This document shows, piece after piece, positions 1 through 10,807 of a stretch of DNA of 63,857 nucleotides; position 1 is the first letter of the stretch, and each line of letters starts with the position of its first letter. The translations under genes and the position numbers were made by a program. This stretch comes from Hydnum rufescens UP504 (Eukaryota > Basidiomycota > Agaricomycetes > Cantharellales > Hydnaceae): NCBI GenBank assembly GCA_014904985.1, contig MU129053.1, forward strand, positions 9,344-73,200, read 5' to 3'. The notes beneath the pieces were generated by a model. The model searched no databases and was not told where the DNA came from. It saw only the letters and a program-made list of their open reading frames with translations.

Positions 1-254
1 ATCCTTCCATGACCTCAGTTGTTGTTCGTGACTTCATCTTAAAGCCTGCACTATTAATAGTATATTACTCAAGAAGTCCAACGGTTCTTGTCTTACGTAT
101 ATTATTGCGCTATTCTTGGCTCCTTTTACCGTACGTGCTCACATAATATCACCCACTCTTCGCGAACTTCATCCCTCGTCCACCCCACACCTTAAGGGCA
201 TTTTCCTTGATTTATCTATATTGTATCAATATTTGGTGCTACATCCTCAACGTC
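1..254 (+). repeat. Gypsy-family LTR fragment (3' part)
   Basis: The stretch aligns by eye with the 3' half of the chromovirus LTR at 49441-49896. Shared blocks run in the same order: CTCAGTT, CATCTTAAA, TCAAGAAG, CTTACGTA, and CCTTAAGGGCATTT followed by CTTG. Many substitutions and small indels separate them, so this is an old relic. It stops at a junction near 254, where the opposite strand of the same LTR type begins. Confidence 0.7.
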
Positions 255-496
255 TAGAATTCAATTGGTTGACAATATATCTCAATGTTCTAAAGAGTGA
301 GTGTACATCAAGTAACTACTTATACTTCTAGAGATCAAAAGGGTTTATGAATAAAGGGATGTTGAATAAAGGAGGGATGTATATAATAGGAAATGCTGAA
401 AGAGGAAGGCACAATGGTGGTGAGGGGGAAGGTCACATGATGATGCAATAGGCTTGGTTATTCATACATAAGCAAGGTTACAAGTACAACTCATAC
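255..496 (-). repeat. Gypsy-family LTR fragment (5' part, inverted)
   Basis: Read on the minus strand this matches the first half of the 49441 LTR, from its degenerate start (GAGTTGTACTTGTAACC) through the TATATACATCCCTCC block to GACAATATATTCTC-like sequence. It lies head-on against the plus-oriented fragment at 1-254. The pair is either an LTR with an internal inversion or two separate truncated copies. Confidence 0.7.
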
Positions 497-497
497 C

Positions 498-844
498 AGG
501 AGGTGATTATGTGATCAGACCAAGTATGAAGGAGACTCTTAATATGATTGATGAGGAGATTTGTGATGTGAAGGATTATGTAATGTCATGAAAGATGAGA
601 ATGTGGAGAAGCAGAGTGGAGGAACTGAATTCTCAAGGAGACTCAAGATGAGAGGAGTTGGTGAGAAAAAACAATCACAGGATAATATATTCTTGATCTT
701 CTAAGGGATTGAGAATACAGGTGGATCTACTTATATAGAAGATCAACGAGGGATTACTAAGGAAAGTGGAGGTGAATACATGGTGGGATACATGGCATGA
801 GGATGAGTGGTCATGTGATGAGGTTACAAGTATGACTCATAACA
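498..844 (-). repeat. Decayed solo LTR fragment, CpG-depleted
   Basis: On the minus strand it begins TGTTATGAGTCATACTTG and runs co-linearly with the solo LTR at 57370-57762; both share ACTGAATTCTCA, GATCTTCTAAG and GAGGTGATTATGT on the plus strand. The start is a CpG-to-TpG version of the chromovirus LTR start TGTTACGAGTCGTAC. The far end is truncated at about 498. No target-site duplication is visible. Confidence 0.65.
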
Positions 845-845
845 C

Positions 846-1286
846 TTCACTCCTGCCTGCCTAAGGGGTTCACCCACACATGGCCATGTGGGTTTTTGGC
901 ACATTATCAGAGCATCTTGCTCCATCATCACATATTGTGCAGGTTGTTGGGGGCCACCATCTGTGCAGGTGATCATGTGGCTTTCACATGGCTGCAACAT
1001 GTTAGCTAAAAATTGAGGGCAATGCAAAGAGAGCAACCTTGGCTGCTCTCTCTGTGACTGGACCTGCAAAGGCAAAGACTTACCTTTGTCTTCTTTTGTG
1101 CCCCAGAATGCTCATTTGATGGTTTGGGGTATTTTGTTTGGGTGTTTGACCAGTTTTCATTAGGGCATTTGGCCCAATGTTCATTTGGGTACTCAATCAA
1201 GGGGATGTCATACCTATTATAAGGAATAATTAGTTAAAAATTAAAAGTAGTGCAAAGAGAGCAGCCTCTGCCACCCCTGAAGATGG
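846..1286 (-). repeat. Hairpin/intron repeat module, locus 1
   Basis: Read on the minus strand, an intron-like segment at 992-1083 (92 bp) starts GTAAGT after AAAG. It carries a hairpin at about 1024-1054 (arms CAGAGAGAGCAGCC / GGTTGCTCTCTTTG), then GCTAACATG as a branch-like site, and ends TTGCAG. An exon-like segment follows and reaches a palindrome at about 876-900 (ACCCACATGGCCATGTGTGGGT). A second half-hairpin (AGGCTGCTCTCTTTGCAC) lies at 1252-1270. The same architecture recurs at 4460-6105, 37865-38466 and 45060-45760. No function is assigned. Confidence 0.55.
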
Positions 1287-1774
1287 GGAGACCTCCCCGG
1301 AAACCCGCATGTTCCAGCTCCACAAGGCCGCCGCGCACGCACGTAATGCCAAACCTTCCAGACTTGCTTGTCCATAGGGCCTGAGCAGAGATATAGCCAC
1401 CCCTGCTCAACTGATTGGAGAAAGAGTCTGACTGAAAGTACGATGTTTGAATCAATTCGTAGAGTCATTCTGGCAGGGTCATGCATACACGTATCTACAC
1501 GTAAGGAGTCAAGGAAATCATCGCTTAACTTCGTGGGTACAATGTCAATAGCTCGATGCAACGAGTAGGGCGGTAAAATAAGGAGTGTGGGTAGCGGGCC
1601 AAGTTGTACACCAGGAGGTCCAGGGAAGGCCATTAAGGATATTGGAATGAATACAAGGTTTGGAGATGAGACGGCCAGTATAATGAACGAAGGGACAGAT
1701 GAATATTAAGATGTACAACGGAGAGAGAAAGGACGAAATCAAAGTACTCAACACACCGTTCCGCAAGAATCGAA

Positions 1775-3879
1775 TCACTCCACATAGACGGGGTCGCCAG
1801 TCTTAGGCCAAGCTCTGGGTCTGTATGGCTTGTTCTTCTTCCGCCAAAAGGAGCGCCAGGTCGCAACGTTGCATTCTGGCGACTGCATACGTTGCTTGAC
1901 AGAAAGGTGGAAAAGCGCAGGGACATCAGAGATGTTGACACCCTTGTTACTGTCGTTATGTTTCGAATTGGGATTCGAGTGGTCCGGCGGCTTAGGAATA
2001 TCTCGGGGTCGACCGCGGTTAACGCTGAGGCGATCAGTGAAAATAGTCAAGATACTATGCGCAAAGAAAGATAGCGAATCACTCATACCGAACATAGTTC
2101 GTCCAGCGGCCGTGCTGATCTTGCTTCGAATCAATAAACGGAAGGATCTCCAGGAGCCACCAGCCCGGCGTTGTAACTAACGCGTCAGTGATGGGGCTGA
2201 TGGCATCCTTAAACCACCTCGTTTTCTGCTTGTCTGGCTGGGCAGTTGGAGATGTGTCACGTCCATTCACTTCAGACGTTTCCGCTTCGCGCCCTTGCCC
2301 GCCATCCACGGCGGTGCGTGCCGTGTCATCCTTCTGGTGCTGCAATATCGCCTCAGCTTCTGCGCGTTTGAGGGCTTCGATCGAATCAGGGTCAATTTTT
2401 GCGGCTTCGCATTGGGCTTTCTGGGTGGCAGCGAAGGCGACGAGGTGGTCATAGTTGATACCGTGGCGGGCCATTTCAGATGGCCGGAAGATGATCCCGG
2501 GGTCCGCAACGAGGATCTCTTTAATCATCCAGCGCAAGGGAACGTTCGCAAGCGCATACCTGTCCTTGTCAGGTGCGTTGCCTCCCCCAACATCTGAGAA
2601 CAGTGATCAAGATAAGGGCCCTAAGCGGGAAAATTCATGAATACAATCGACACTTACCACAGTGGCATCCAGGGAACCAAACCTCCTTGACGTCCGTGGG
2701 GGGTCGGTCAATGAGACCTCCCTCGATATCCAGTTCCAAGCGTTCCTCGTCGAGAGCTGCTTCATGCTTCACAGCGCTCCGGTGATTCCTCGGGAGAACT
2801 TATGCCATACGTCGCGTATTATACCGGGCTGTGGTTCGTCTGGGTCGTCGTGGTGCCCGTCCTCAGGATCGACACTAAGCTGCCAAGTGTTGGACCGGAA
2901 TTTTGCGCGGTGCTCGTCCAAGGCGAGCGCATGCCGGAAGGTCTTGGTGATGTGATTGTCCGCAGAGAACGGTAGGACCCGAGGAATCACACCTCCGACT
3001 GAGGAGACAGTATCCCACACTCCAAGGAATTCGATCGTGACCGTGCGAGAGAAGGCACGTTTATAGTCGGCACTGTGAATGGAGAAGGTTACTCCGAATT
3101 CTCCCTGGTTGATATTACTCGACGATGTCACCTTGGCGTCCTTCATATAGAAATTATAAGAACAGAAACGCACATGACCATGAAGGACACGCTTACCTCG
3201 CTTTATAGATCGAGTACGCGAAATCGACCTGCTCAGGCATTTCGGGAGGTAGGAGGCCAACCTGGAATCAGATATGCTTCAACACTGGCAACAACGGAAG
3301 GGGGCGCCGGGATGGGGGGTGTCATACTCTATACAGCATGCCTGCAAGAGCACGGGCAGTGTACGCTCCACGAGAGAATCCAAACAGGCCTGAGAATTTG
3401 GGTAAATGTTGAGTAAGGGGCTTCGACGACATACAAGAGTCGACACACAGATTCTGTCGCCCGGTTGCCAAACAGTCTGGAGGAATCTGTAGCCGCCCAT
3501 AATGTGCTCATCGAGATACCACGCAACTGCCAAGTCGGCAGTCTTGGCGATCCACTTTCCGACAGGGTTCGTGAGACCAGGACCAATGTAAGTTCCAACG
3601 CCAGTCTGGGGGAACCGTGAGTGTTGGGGAGGCATTAGCTTTGGTACGGTAAAGGACACAGACCTGATAGTAGACATGCTGCTTGGGGCTCTCCTTCTCG
3701 AGAAAGGAAAAGAGCTTAACAACGTTGGTATTTGTGCCATCGAATTCATTTGATGTTCCGTCAAAACAGAGGACAAGGGTGCGCCCGTTTTCCGACGCCG
3801 GTGCGGGAGGCATCGGCGCCCCGAAGGCCTTTGGGTCCTTGGGAGGCGTAGTCTTGCGTTTGAGACCGTTAGGGCCCAT
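1775..3879 (-). pseudogene. DUF2235 (Tle1-like phospholipase fold) protein, copy 1, frameshifted
   Basis: The product belongs to the DUF2235 family (alpha/beta hydrolase, related to T6SS Tle1 phospholipases), common in basidiomycetes; the fungal substrate is unknown. Visible motifs are [12 protein letters not shown] with [10 protein letters not shown] near the N-terminus, GVGTYIGPG, the nucleophile elbow GFSRGA at 3364-3381, TIEFLGVWDTVSSVGG, the TFRHALALDEHRAKF block, and a C-terminal ALFHLSVKQRM tail. Several short introns are inferred from GT-AG sites, among them 3606-3663 and one just after the elbow. Copy 2 reads through the segment after WHKFSR in frame, but here one base is missing near 2792, which shifts the frame to an early stop. 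No alternative splice rescues it by eye. It is transcribed away from the DnaJ copy upstream. Confidence 0.75.
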
Positions 3880-4459
3880 CACTGTATCCAGCTAGGTCAA
3901 AGAGAAGGCGAAGGCGGAATGGGGTGAGAACGTCGCATTTTTGGTGTTTTTATCCGAGGGGTATGCTTTGCGCAGTTGACAGCTTGCGGATGTGAACGTC
4001 CGGGGGTCTGGATAGGCTGTATTAGATCATTCAATGGAGAAAATGTCAAAAAATTACCTCAGAGAGCTTACTCGATGCTAGAAGCAAGGACCCTGAATTG
4101 AATTGAATATAATGATTACACCGGTGGCACATCTCTTATCTACCACCTTGGGGGGTACCTACAAGGTAATGGCAAGGCGCCCAGGGTGGACCTCTTAGAC
4201 GAATATACTTGGGACGGTCCGTCTTTTCTCCGCCACTAATTTTATCACCTGGGCTCATCATAAGGTTTTCATCTCCTGTGTTGTGCCGCTGTCACTGTAG
4301 CATGATGCATGATGTAAATGAATGAAGATTCTTTAGGAGCATGTCGGAGATGATCGCCTCCGGATCACCAGTCCTAGCTCCTAGAGAATGATTGCACATG
4401 ACACCTGCTGACCTGGGGTCCTGGATCAGCGGAGCCCACAACTCTGCAAGGTGACCATT
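3880..4459. other. Intergenic region upstream of DUF2235 copy 1
   Basis: No gene is seen. The stretch aligns with 10808-11440 in the second duplicate (GACAGCTTGCGGATGTGAA, then CGCCACTAAT), so it should hold the ancestral DUF2235 promoter. Homology ends at about 4455, where the inserted array begins. Confidence 0.5.
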
Positions 4460-6105
4460 CAATGCAAATGCGACTTGGGTACTGCGAAAAGGCACCTCCT
4501 TGTCAGTGGGATTCAGTGCCCATGGAACTACTCTCGGGATTGGGTCCTAGAGCAGGAAGAGGTGCAGGATAGCGGAAAGATTTGTATGTCGGAAACAATT
4601 TGTCCGCAAGAGGGTCGGGATGCTCGGCAGGAAGACCTGGCATTACTTAAAGGGAGAGAATTGAGTCCAGTACGAGGGCGGCAGAAGCTGCCTCATACCG
4701 CTTCAATTAAAAGCTTAATAACAGCCCTCAACGCACGTGGGTTTACCACGTGCGCATCGTGGGAGCTTTGATTTGGTTCGTCTATTTGCTTGTTTACTTC
4801 CTCCAAGACATGAGCACTGCAGCTCCCGTGCACCCGCGATGTGAACAACGACGAGGATGTGACCGCCACGGAGGACGACAATCCTGCCCTCGTCATTACG
4901 ACCATTGCGGACCCTGCAACCGGTACAGCGCGGCGTCGTAAGCAGGGCACCACACTCTAGCAATGCTGGGGTGTGGTGGTAAGGCATGTATTATCTTTTA
5001 TTCGTGAAAAAGTCTCCTACTTATAACACGAGTTACTTCTATTGTAGATACTATTCCTATGCCCCGCACCCCATCTCGAACGACGACGGTGATCCCGTTG
5101 TCGCCGTTATCAGCGATTACGGTTCCTGTACCCTGTTCCACCGAACCACACGAAGAGCGAGACTGCGGGCGGCATAAGCAGGACCCCACACCCCACCCCA
5201 GTAATGCTGGGGTGTGGTGATAAGGTAAGTATCGACTCTTAGATGCCTTTTCGCGCGAGAAGGGGCAGCTATAAGCTGCCCCCTTTTGCGGCGCTGCTTT
5301 AAATTTTTATTAATCGTGCTCTATTTTCATTATAGCCTATCTCTCCTCCCCACGCATTCCCCTGCATAAATAACAGCGACTTCTCCGCGATGCGAAGACG
5401 ACAATCCCGTCGTCCTTGCAAAGTTATTGAGGATCTTATGACCCCATACCGCCGAAGACCGAGACCGCGGGCGTCAAAGCAGGACACTACACCCCAGAAA
5501 TGCTGGGGTGTGGTGCCAAGGTAATTTCGTGATGCTTCGCGCGAAATGGACAGCTTCAAGCTGCCCATTTTGCACTCTTTTAATTTCGTACTCACAGTAA
5601 GAAATGTCTTTACTATAGCGACGATCGCTGGCACACCTGCCCCTCCCCCCGCCCTGCTCGCATGATGATGATGACGATGACATCGTCGTCGTCATCAGTG
5701 CTTGTGTGCACCATGACCCCGAATGACCGCAGAACCCGAAGAACGCGCTCGCCAATCCAACAAGTAGCACACCGCACCCAGCATAGCTCGGGTGTGGTGA
5801 TATGCCTGTCCCGGAATCTCGCAACGATCAGCCGGATAAGGGACTGACACATTTTCCGTGTTCTCTAGAGCATGGCACCTTGTTGGGGCACTCGCCATTC
5901 ATGGACCTTCCTTCAATAGCACTTCCTTTCCCATTACAAATGCACAATACTGTACCTCTCCCTGCTGTTTTTTGTCCATAAAGTTTGACTTCGCGCTCGA
6001 TTGTGAACTTGGATTTGATTTGGTCACATTTGGAGATTCAGGATGTCAAGTTAGCTACGAGGAAAGTGAATTATTTTTGAGGCACGTGGCAAACCTACAC
6101 GTGAG
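4460..6105 (+). repeat. Inserted array of hairpin/intron modules, locus 2 (CpG-rich)
   Basis: This segment is absent from the duplicate copy: 4455 aligns to about 11440 and 6110 to about 11470. Inside are four exon-like units of about 240-300 bp, each ending in an imperfect palindrome CACCACACCCCAGC..GCTGGGGTGTGGTG, at 4948-4978, 5185-5219, 5485-5515 and 5770-5799. Intron-like segments follow three of them: 4984-5047 (GC-AG, 64 bp), 5225-5335 (GTAAGT..TATAG, 111 bp) and 5521-5618 (GTAATT..TATAG, 98 bp). The last two contain a second hairpin (GGGGCAGCTATAAGCTGCCCC at 5262-5282; GGACAGCTTCAAGCTGCCC at 5548-5566). Each exon-like unit also has a GACGAC..GTCGTC-type inverted repeat that could encode acidic DDxDP-VV peptides. 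No database family is recognised. Confidence 0.65.
4731..4753. repeat. CACGTG-centred inverted repeat
   Basis: CGCACGTGG and CCACGTGCG flank a 5-base loop, a perfect 9-bp stem. A second CACGTG pair lies at the other end of the inserted segment (6080-6102, GCACGTGGCAAAC..ACACGTGA), so the insert is bracketed by E-box-like palindromes. A regulatory role is possible but not shown. Confidence 0.4.
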
Positions 6106-6200
6106 GGTGTTCATAATCCGGGAGTAACCGAGTTTCTCGTGACCGAACGCGTCCACCTCTGTTCCTGGGCGTCCTGCGTTTGCCACTATAACGAGACGCC

Positions 6201-7482
6201 ATGGATCCAGATCCCATCACACAATTTTTCCCTGATCAAGAAGATGTAGACCTTTATGCTGTGCTCGAGCTCGGCTCGAGCGCCACCCCCGAGGAAATAA
6301 AGAAATCATACCGACGACTCGCCCTCGCGCATCATCCAGATAAACACACCTCTGCTTCTGACTCAGCTAAACGCGCTACATCCCTCAAGTTCCAACAGAT
6401 CGGTTACGCGTATACTGTCCTTGGCGACGCGACACGACGCGCGCGGTATGATGCCACTGGCCGGACGGATGAGGGACTTTTGAGCGGTGTGGCGGACTCG
6501 GAGGGAGGCTGGGAGGCTTACTTTGAGGCCGTGTTTGAAAAAGTCTCGCGTGAGAGACTGGATGAGGATAAGGCGCGTTACCAAGGTATGCTGTCGCGTC
6601 TGAACCTCGCGTACATTTATGTTCGATGCATAGAAATTATGGCCCTTTTTGACACATTGGGTTCTTCCTGATCACAGGTTCAGAAGAAGAAAAAGCTGAT
6701 ATCATCGCGGCCTACAAATCTAGCAAGGGCTCGCTTCCTGCGATTATGTCTCACATCCCCCATATATCCTACACCGACGAACCCCGTCTTGTCACGCTAG
6801 TGAACTCCCTCGTAGCTTCTGGTGAACTTCCTTCCTTCCCAGCGTGGGATAAATCCGCGAAAGATGAAAAAGCTCGGAAGGCGCGCAAAAAGGCCGGCGA
6901 GAAGGAAGCCAAGGAGGCCGAAGAGGCTGCTAAGGCTCTCGGAGTATGGGACGAATTCTTCGGGAGCGGGAAACCCACCGCCAAGGCGTCCAAATCCACA
7001 TCGAAGTCCAAAGGTACCGGAAAGGGATCGGATCCAGGGGCCGAAGAAGAAGCTGCCGGGGTAGATAATGAGAATGACCGTGAGTCTACACTCAAAGCTC
7101 TTCATTCAGCGTAAGGCGAACAAGATGGATTCGTTCTTCGATGGCCTCGCTGCGAAATATGGTGGCGACGAGCCTTCTGGAACCACCTCGAAGGGGAAAG
7201 GAAGGGCTCGAGCCAAAAAGCGCACCGAGCCCGATGCCGACGCTGACAGCGAGGACGGAAAGAATGCAGCGGAAGGGGAAGGGGCTTCGCCCAAAAAGAA
7301 GAGCCGGACGATGAACAAAGGGATTCCCCCCACCTCCCGACATCGACGATGCCGAATTCGCCGCCCTGCAGGCACGTATGTTTGGGGAGAAGGGAAAGTC
7401 CAAAAAAGACGGTGCTTCTTCCGAATATAACGGAGGCAGCAGAGAGAAGGCTGGCCGGAATAAGAGAAAGCAGCGCCCATGA
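6201..7482 (+). pseudogene. DNAJC9-type J-domain protein, copy 1, frameshifted C-terminus
   Basis: The N-terminus holds a J domain at about residues 15-85 with an intact HPD (HHPDKH), followed by the YTVLGDATRRARYDATGRTDEG stretch typical of DNAJC9-like proteins. It then has a Lys/Ala/Glu-rich coiled stretch and a basic SKKSR-type tail, which suggests a nuclear co-chaperone of the Hsp70/histone type. Exon 1 ends at 6585 and an intron runs 6586-6677 (GTATGC..CACAG). Copy 2 and the family pattern predict that the STLKAL helix continues into a DSFxDGLAAKYG segment in frame. Here an extra C near 7105 breaks it, and a second extra base near 7335 shifts the last part. A truncated product ending at about 7112 is possible. 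The start at 6201 is the first ATG before the J domain. Confidence 0.7.
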
Positions 7483-7615
7483 GGCTGATATCTTTCGGGT
7501 TCTGATTTGGTTGTATTCTCATGATCAAGCTGTACTGATTCCCTTGCTATGCTTCCCCGCCCTACATGATGTAATGCATTTCCTTACATGTACTGTAAAT
7601 CACCTTACAATCACA

Positions 7616-8391
7616 TTATGTTTTATTCTCACTCGGAACCTTGTTCAGAAGCCGCCTCTCTCCGCCTTCACACAATTTACTCGAACAGATTTCCATTTGC
7701 TCTGGATCGCGTGGCGCTCATCGTGTCTTTCATGCCCGCCGGCCCACTCCAGCGCCCTCTCGAAGTGGTCGAAGTGGTCCAAAGCCTGCTCCAAAGTCGC
7801 CCTGTTCCTCCAGCACGATACCAGTGAGGTTGTGCGCGGGGGTTGCAGTGCGCTTTGCCTCGCATAGCAGGACTTCAGACGTCAGGTCGCGCTCAGGAGC
7901 AGAAAGCCCAATTGAGAGATATCCAAGAACCAACTGCGCGGACGAAGTGTCGCTTCCATCGCTAGTCCTGAGGATCTGTTCCCGCCATTTCCCCGAGGTG
8001 CTATCCATTGTTCAAGTTCTAGGCCCCGATTCGAACGGTCAGGTAGTGTTTTGTGGCACAACACGCCAATTCGTGATATTCGACCCAATGATGGGCCCCA
8101 TCCCTCCCGACGCCACCGCCACCGCAAGTCTAAGCCCTAACCCACCAATAGCAACGAATTTAAAGAAACGACCCACAATAACAGTAAGTTACATGTTGCA
8201 GACTTTCCGCTGTAATATTGGTGCGCCGGTTCGCCTCGTGCTGCGCATTGGGACGGCAGTGACCGCTGCCTCCGCTGCACCTCATTAACATTACTATACA
8301 GTAGAGTGATATCGCGCGCGCGAAATACGTGCCGTGCTCCCAAGCAGCACCAGGGTCCGTCTACGGTGTACAGCCTGACTCGAGGTCTCAA
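7616..8391 (-). pseudogene. Mitochondrial TPR protein, copy 1, internally deleted
   Basis: Both ends of the 592-aa protein encoded at 12938-14716 are recognisable here. The N-terminal part contains the ARGEPAHQYYS segment; the C-terminal part contains AKRTATPAHNLTG and VLEEQGD, the last TPR. About 1.06 kb between them is missing, equal to roughly 13203-14262 of copy 2, with the joint near 7900. The start codon is lost and frameshifts are present. This is a clear deletion pseudogene. Confidence 0.8.
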
Positions 8392-8721
8392 TACGGGTAA
8401 TTTACCACGACATGAGCAGGGGGAACGTCGCCCTTCGAGCGGTCTACGTCTAGGACTCAGCGGTTTTGTTCCCCGAGGCTGATTCTACATAGGCTTCCAT
8501 GTAAGTAATATAGGCAGAGCCCTAAAGCTCGATACAACGAGTACGGCGGTAAAATAAGGAGGGTAGCAGGCCAATCCACGGGGTATTAGAATGAATACGA
8601 GGTTGGGAGGTAAGATGGTCGGGAAAAAGAGCGAAGAGACTAGAAAGTATATACAGATATCATGACGCACAATGGAAAGAAACGTCCTTCGAAATCGACA
8701 TATCTCTTCGCAAGTATCGAG
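8392..8721. other. Spacer between the duplicates and 3' flank of DUF2235 copy 2
   Basis: 8366-8526 has no counterpart in the other copy and no ORF worth calling. From 8527 the sequence aligns with 1551 onward, the 3' flank of the first DUF2235 copy. No terminator-like structure stands out. Confidence 0.4.
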
Positions 8722-10807
8722 TCATTCCACGTACACGGGATCGCCAGTCGTAGGCCAAGCTCTGGGTCTGTATGGCTTGTTCTTCTTCCGCCAAAGGGAG
8801 CGCCAGGTCGCAACGTTGCATTCTGGGGACTCCATACGTTGCTTGACAGAAAGGTGGAAAAGTGCAGGCGTATCAGAGATGTTGACACCCGTGTTACTAT
8901 TGTTATGTCCGGAATTGGGATTCGAGTGGTCCGGTGGCTTAGGAATATCTCGACCTCGACCACCGTTAATGCTGAAGCGATCGGTGAAAGCAGTCAAGAT
9001 AGTATGCGCGAAAAAGATAACGAATCACGCATACCGAAGATAGCTCGTCCAGTGGCCGTGCTGATCTTGCTTCGAATCCATAAACGGAAAGATCTCCAGG
9101 AGCCACCAGGCCGGCTTTGTAACTAACACATCCGTGATGGGGCTAACGGCATCCTTTCGCCACCTGATGTTCTGTTTCTCTGGCTCGGCGGTTGGAGTCG
9201 TGTCATTTCCATTGACTTTAGGTATTTCCGCTTCGGGCTCATGCCCACCATCCACAGAGGTGCGTGCGGCGACATCCCTCTGGTGCTGCAGGATCGCCTC
9301 AGCTTCTGTGCATTTGAGGGTTTCCTTCGAATCAGATCCGATCTTTGCGGCTTCGCTCTGGGCAGCAGCGAAGGCGACCAGGTGATCATGGTTGATACCG
9401 TGGCGGGCCATTTCGGATTTCCGGAAATGGATCCCAGGGTCCGCAATGATGATCTCTTTAATCATCCAGCGCAAGGGTACGTTCGAAAGCGCATACTGTT
9501 CTTCGTCGGGGGCTTTGCCTCCGCCAACATCTGAGAATAGTGATTAAGACAAGGCCCTAGCGGGAAAATTCACCGATACACCCGACACTCACCGCCGTGA
9601 CATCCAGGGAACCAAACCTCTTTGACGTCCGTAGGGGGTCGGTCCATGAGGCCTCCCTCCATATCCAGTTCCAAGCGCTCGTCGTTAAGAGCCGCCTCAT
9701 GCCTCACAATGCTCCGATGATTCATCCGGGAGAACTTATGCCATACAGCACGCACTATACCGGGTTGTGGCGCGTCTGGGTTGTGTTGGTGTCCGTCCTT
9801 AGGATCGACAGTAAGATGCCAAGTGTTGGAACGGAATCTCGCACGGTGCTCGTCCAAGGCGAGCGCATGTCGGAAGGTCTTGGTGATGTGATTGTCGGCA
9901 GAGAATGGTAGCTCCCGAGGAATTACACCTCCGACCGAGGAGACAGTATCCCACACTCCAAGGAATTCGATCGTGACCGTGCGAGAGAAGGCGCGTTTAT
10001 ACGCGGCACTGTGAATGGAGAGGGTTATTCTGAATTCTCCCCGACTGATATTACTCGACGATGTCACCTTTGCGTCCTTCATATAGAAATTATAAGAACA
10101 GAAAACCATATGATCATAAAGGACACCTTACCCCGCTTTAAACATCGAATACGCGAAATCGACCTGCTCAGGCATTTCGGGAGGTAGAAGGCCAACCTGA
10201 AATCAAATATACTTCAACACTGGCAACAACGGCAGGCGAAGCCGGGATGGAATGTCATACTCTATATAGCATGCCTGCAAGAGCACGGGCAGTGTATGCA
10301 CCACGAGAGAATCCAAACAGGCCTAACAATTTGTGTAAATATTGAGTAATGAGGCTCGACGATATGCAAGAGTTGACACACAGATTCTGTCGTCCGGTTG
10401 CCAAACAGTCTGGAGGAATCTGTAGCCACCCATAATGTGCTCATCGAGATACCACGCAACTGCCAGGTCGGCAGCCTTGGCGATCCATTTTCCGATAGAG
10501 TTCAAGAAACCAGGACCAATGTAAGTCCCAACGCCGCTCTGGGGAAGCGTGAGTGCTGGGAAGGCATTGATACGGTGAAGGACCAACGGACCTGATAGTA
10601 GACATGCTGCTTGGGGTTGTCCTTCTCGAGAAAGGAAAAGAGTTTAACAACGTTGGTATTAGTGTCGCCAAATTCATTTGAGGTTCCGTCAAAACAGAGG
10701 ATAAGGGTGCGCCTGTTTTCCGACGCTGGTGCGGGAAGCATCGGCACCCCGAAGGCCTTTGGGTCCTTTGGAGGTGTAGTCTTGCGTTTGAGACCGTTAG
10801 GGTCCAT
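8722..10807 (-). CDS. DUF2235 (Tle1-like phospholipase fold) protein, copy 2
   Basis: This is the better preserved member of the pair. Its order is [12 protein letters not shown] at the N-terminus, GVGTYIGPG, the GFSRGA nucleophile elbow at 10297-10314, FLGVWDTVSSVGG, TFRHALALDEHRARF, DVKEVWFPGCH, a basic/acidic linker of about 90 residues, and a C-terminal INGGRGRDIP..ALFHLSVKQRM block ending GDPVYVE. Short introns are inferred at about 10536-10591, after the elbow, and at about 8975-9035. The segment frameshifted in copy 1 (near 9725 here) is open. The start at 10807 (MDPNG) matches the start of copy 1. Family function in fungi is unknown; bacterial relatives cleave phospholipids. The predicted protein has no signal peptide. 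Confidence 0.75.

Larger units (their letters stand above)
1551..8365. repeat. Tandem segmental duplication, copy 1
   Basis: This block repeats in direct orientation at 8527-14702. Homology starts at AGCTCGATGCAACGAGTA (1551; 8527 in copy 2) and fades after the N-terminus of the TPR gene near 8365 (14700 in copy 2). Gene order is the same in both: DUF2235 (-), DnaJ (+), TPR (-). Copy 1 has an extra 1.65 kb at 4460-6105 and lacks about 1.06 kb of the TPR gene. Confidence 0.85.

Noticed and set aside
7092..7528. Long minus-strand frames opposite the DnaJ copy
   Set aside because: Shadow frames caused by the Lys/Ala-rich, GC-rich coding strand.
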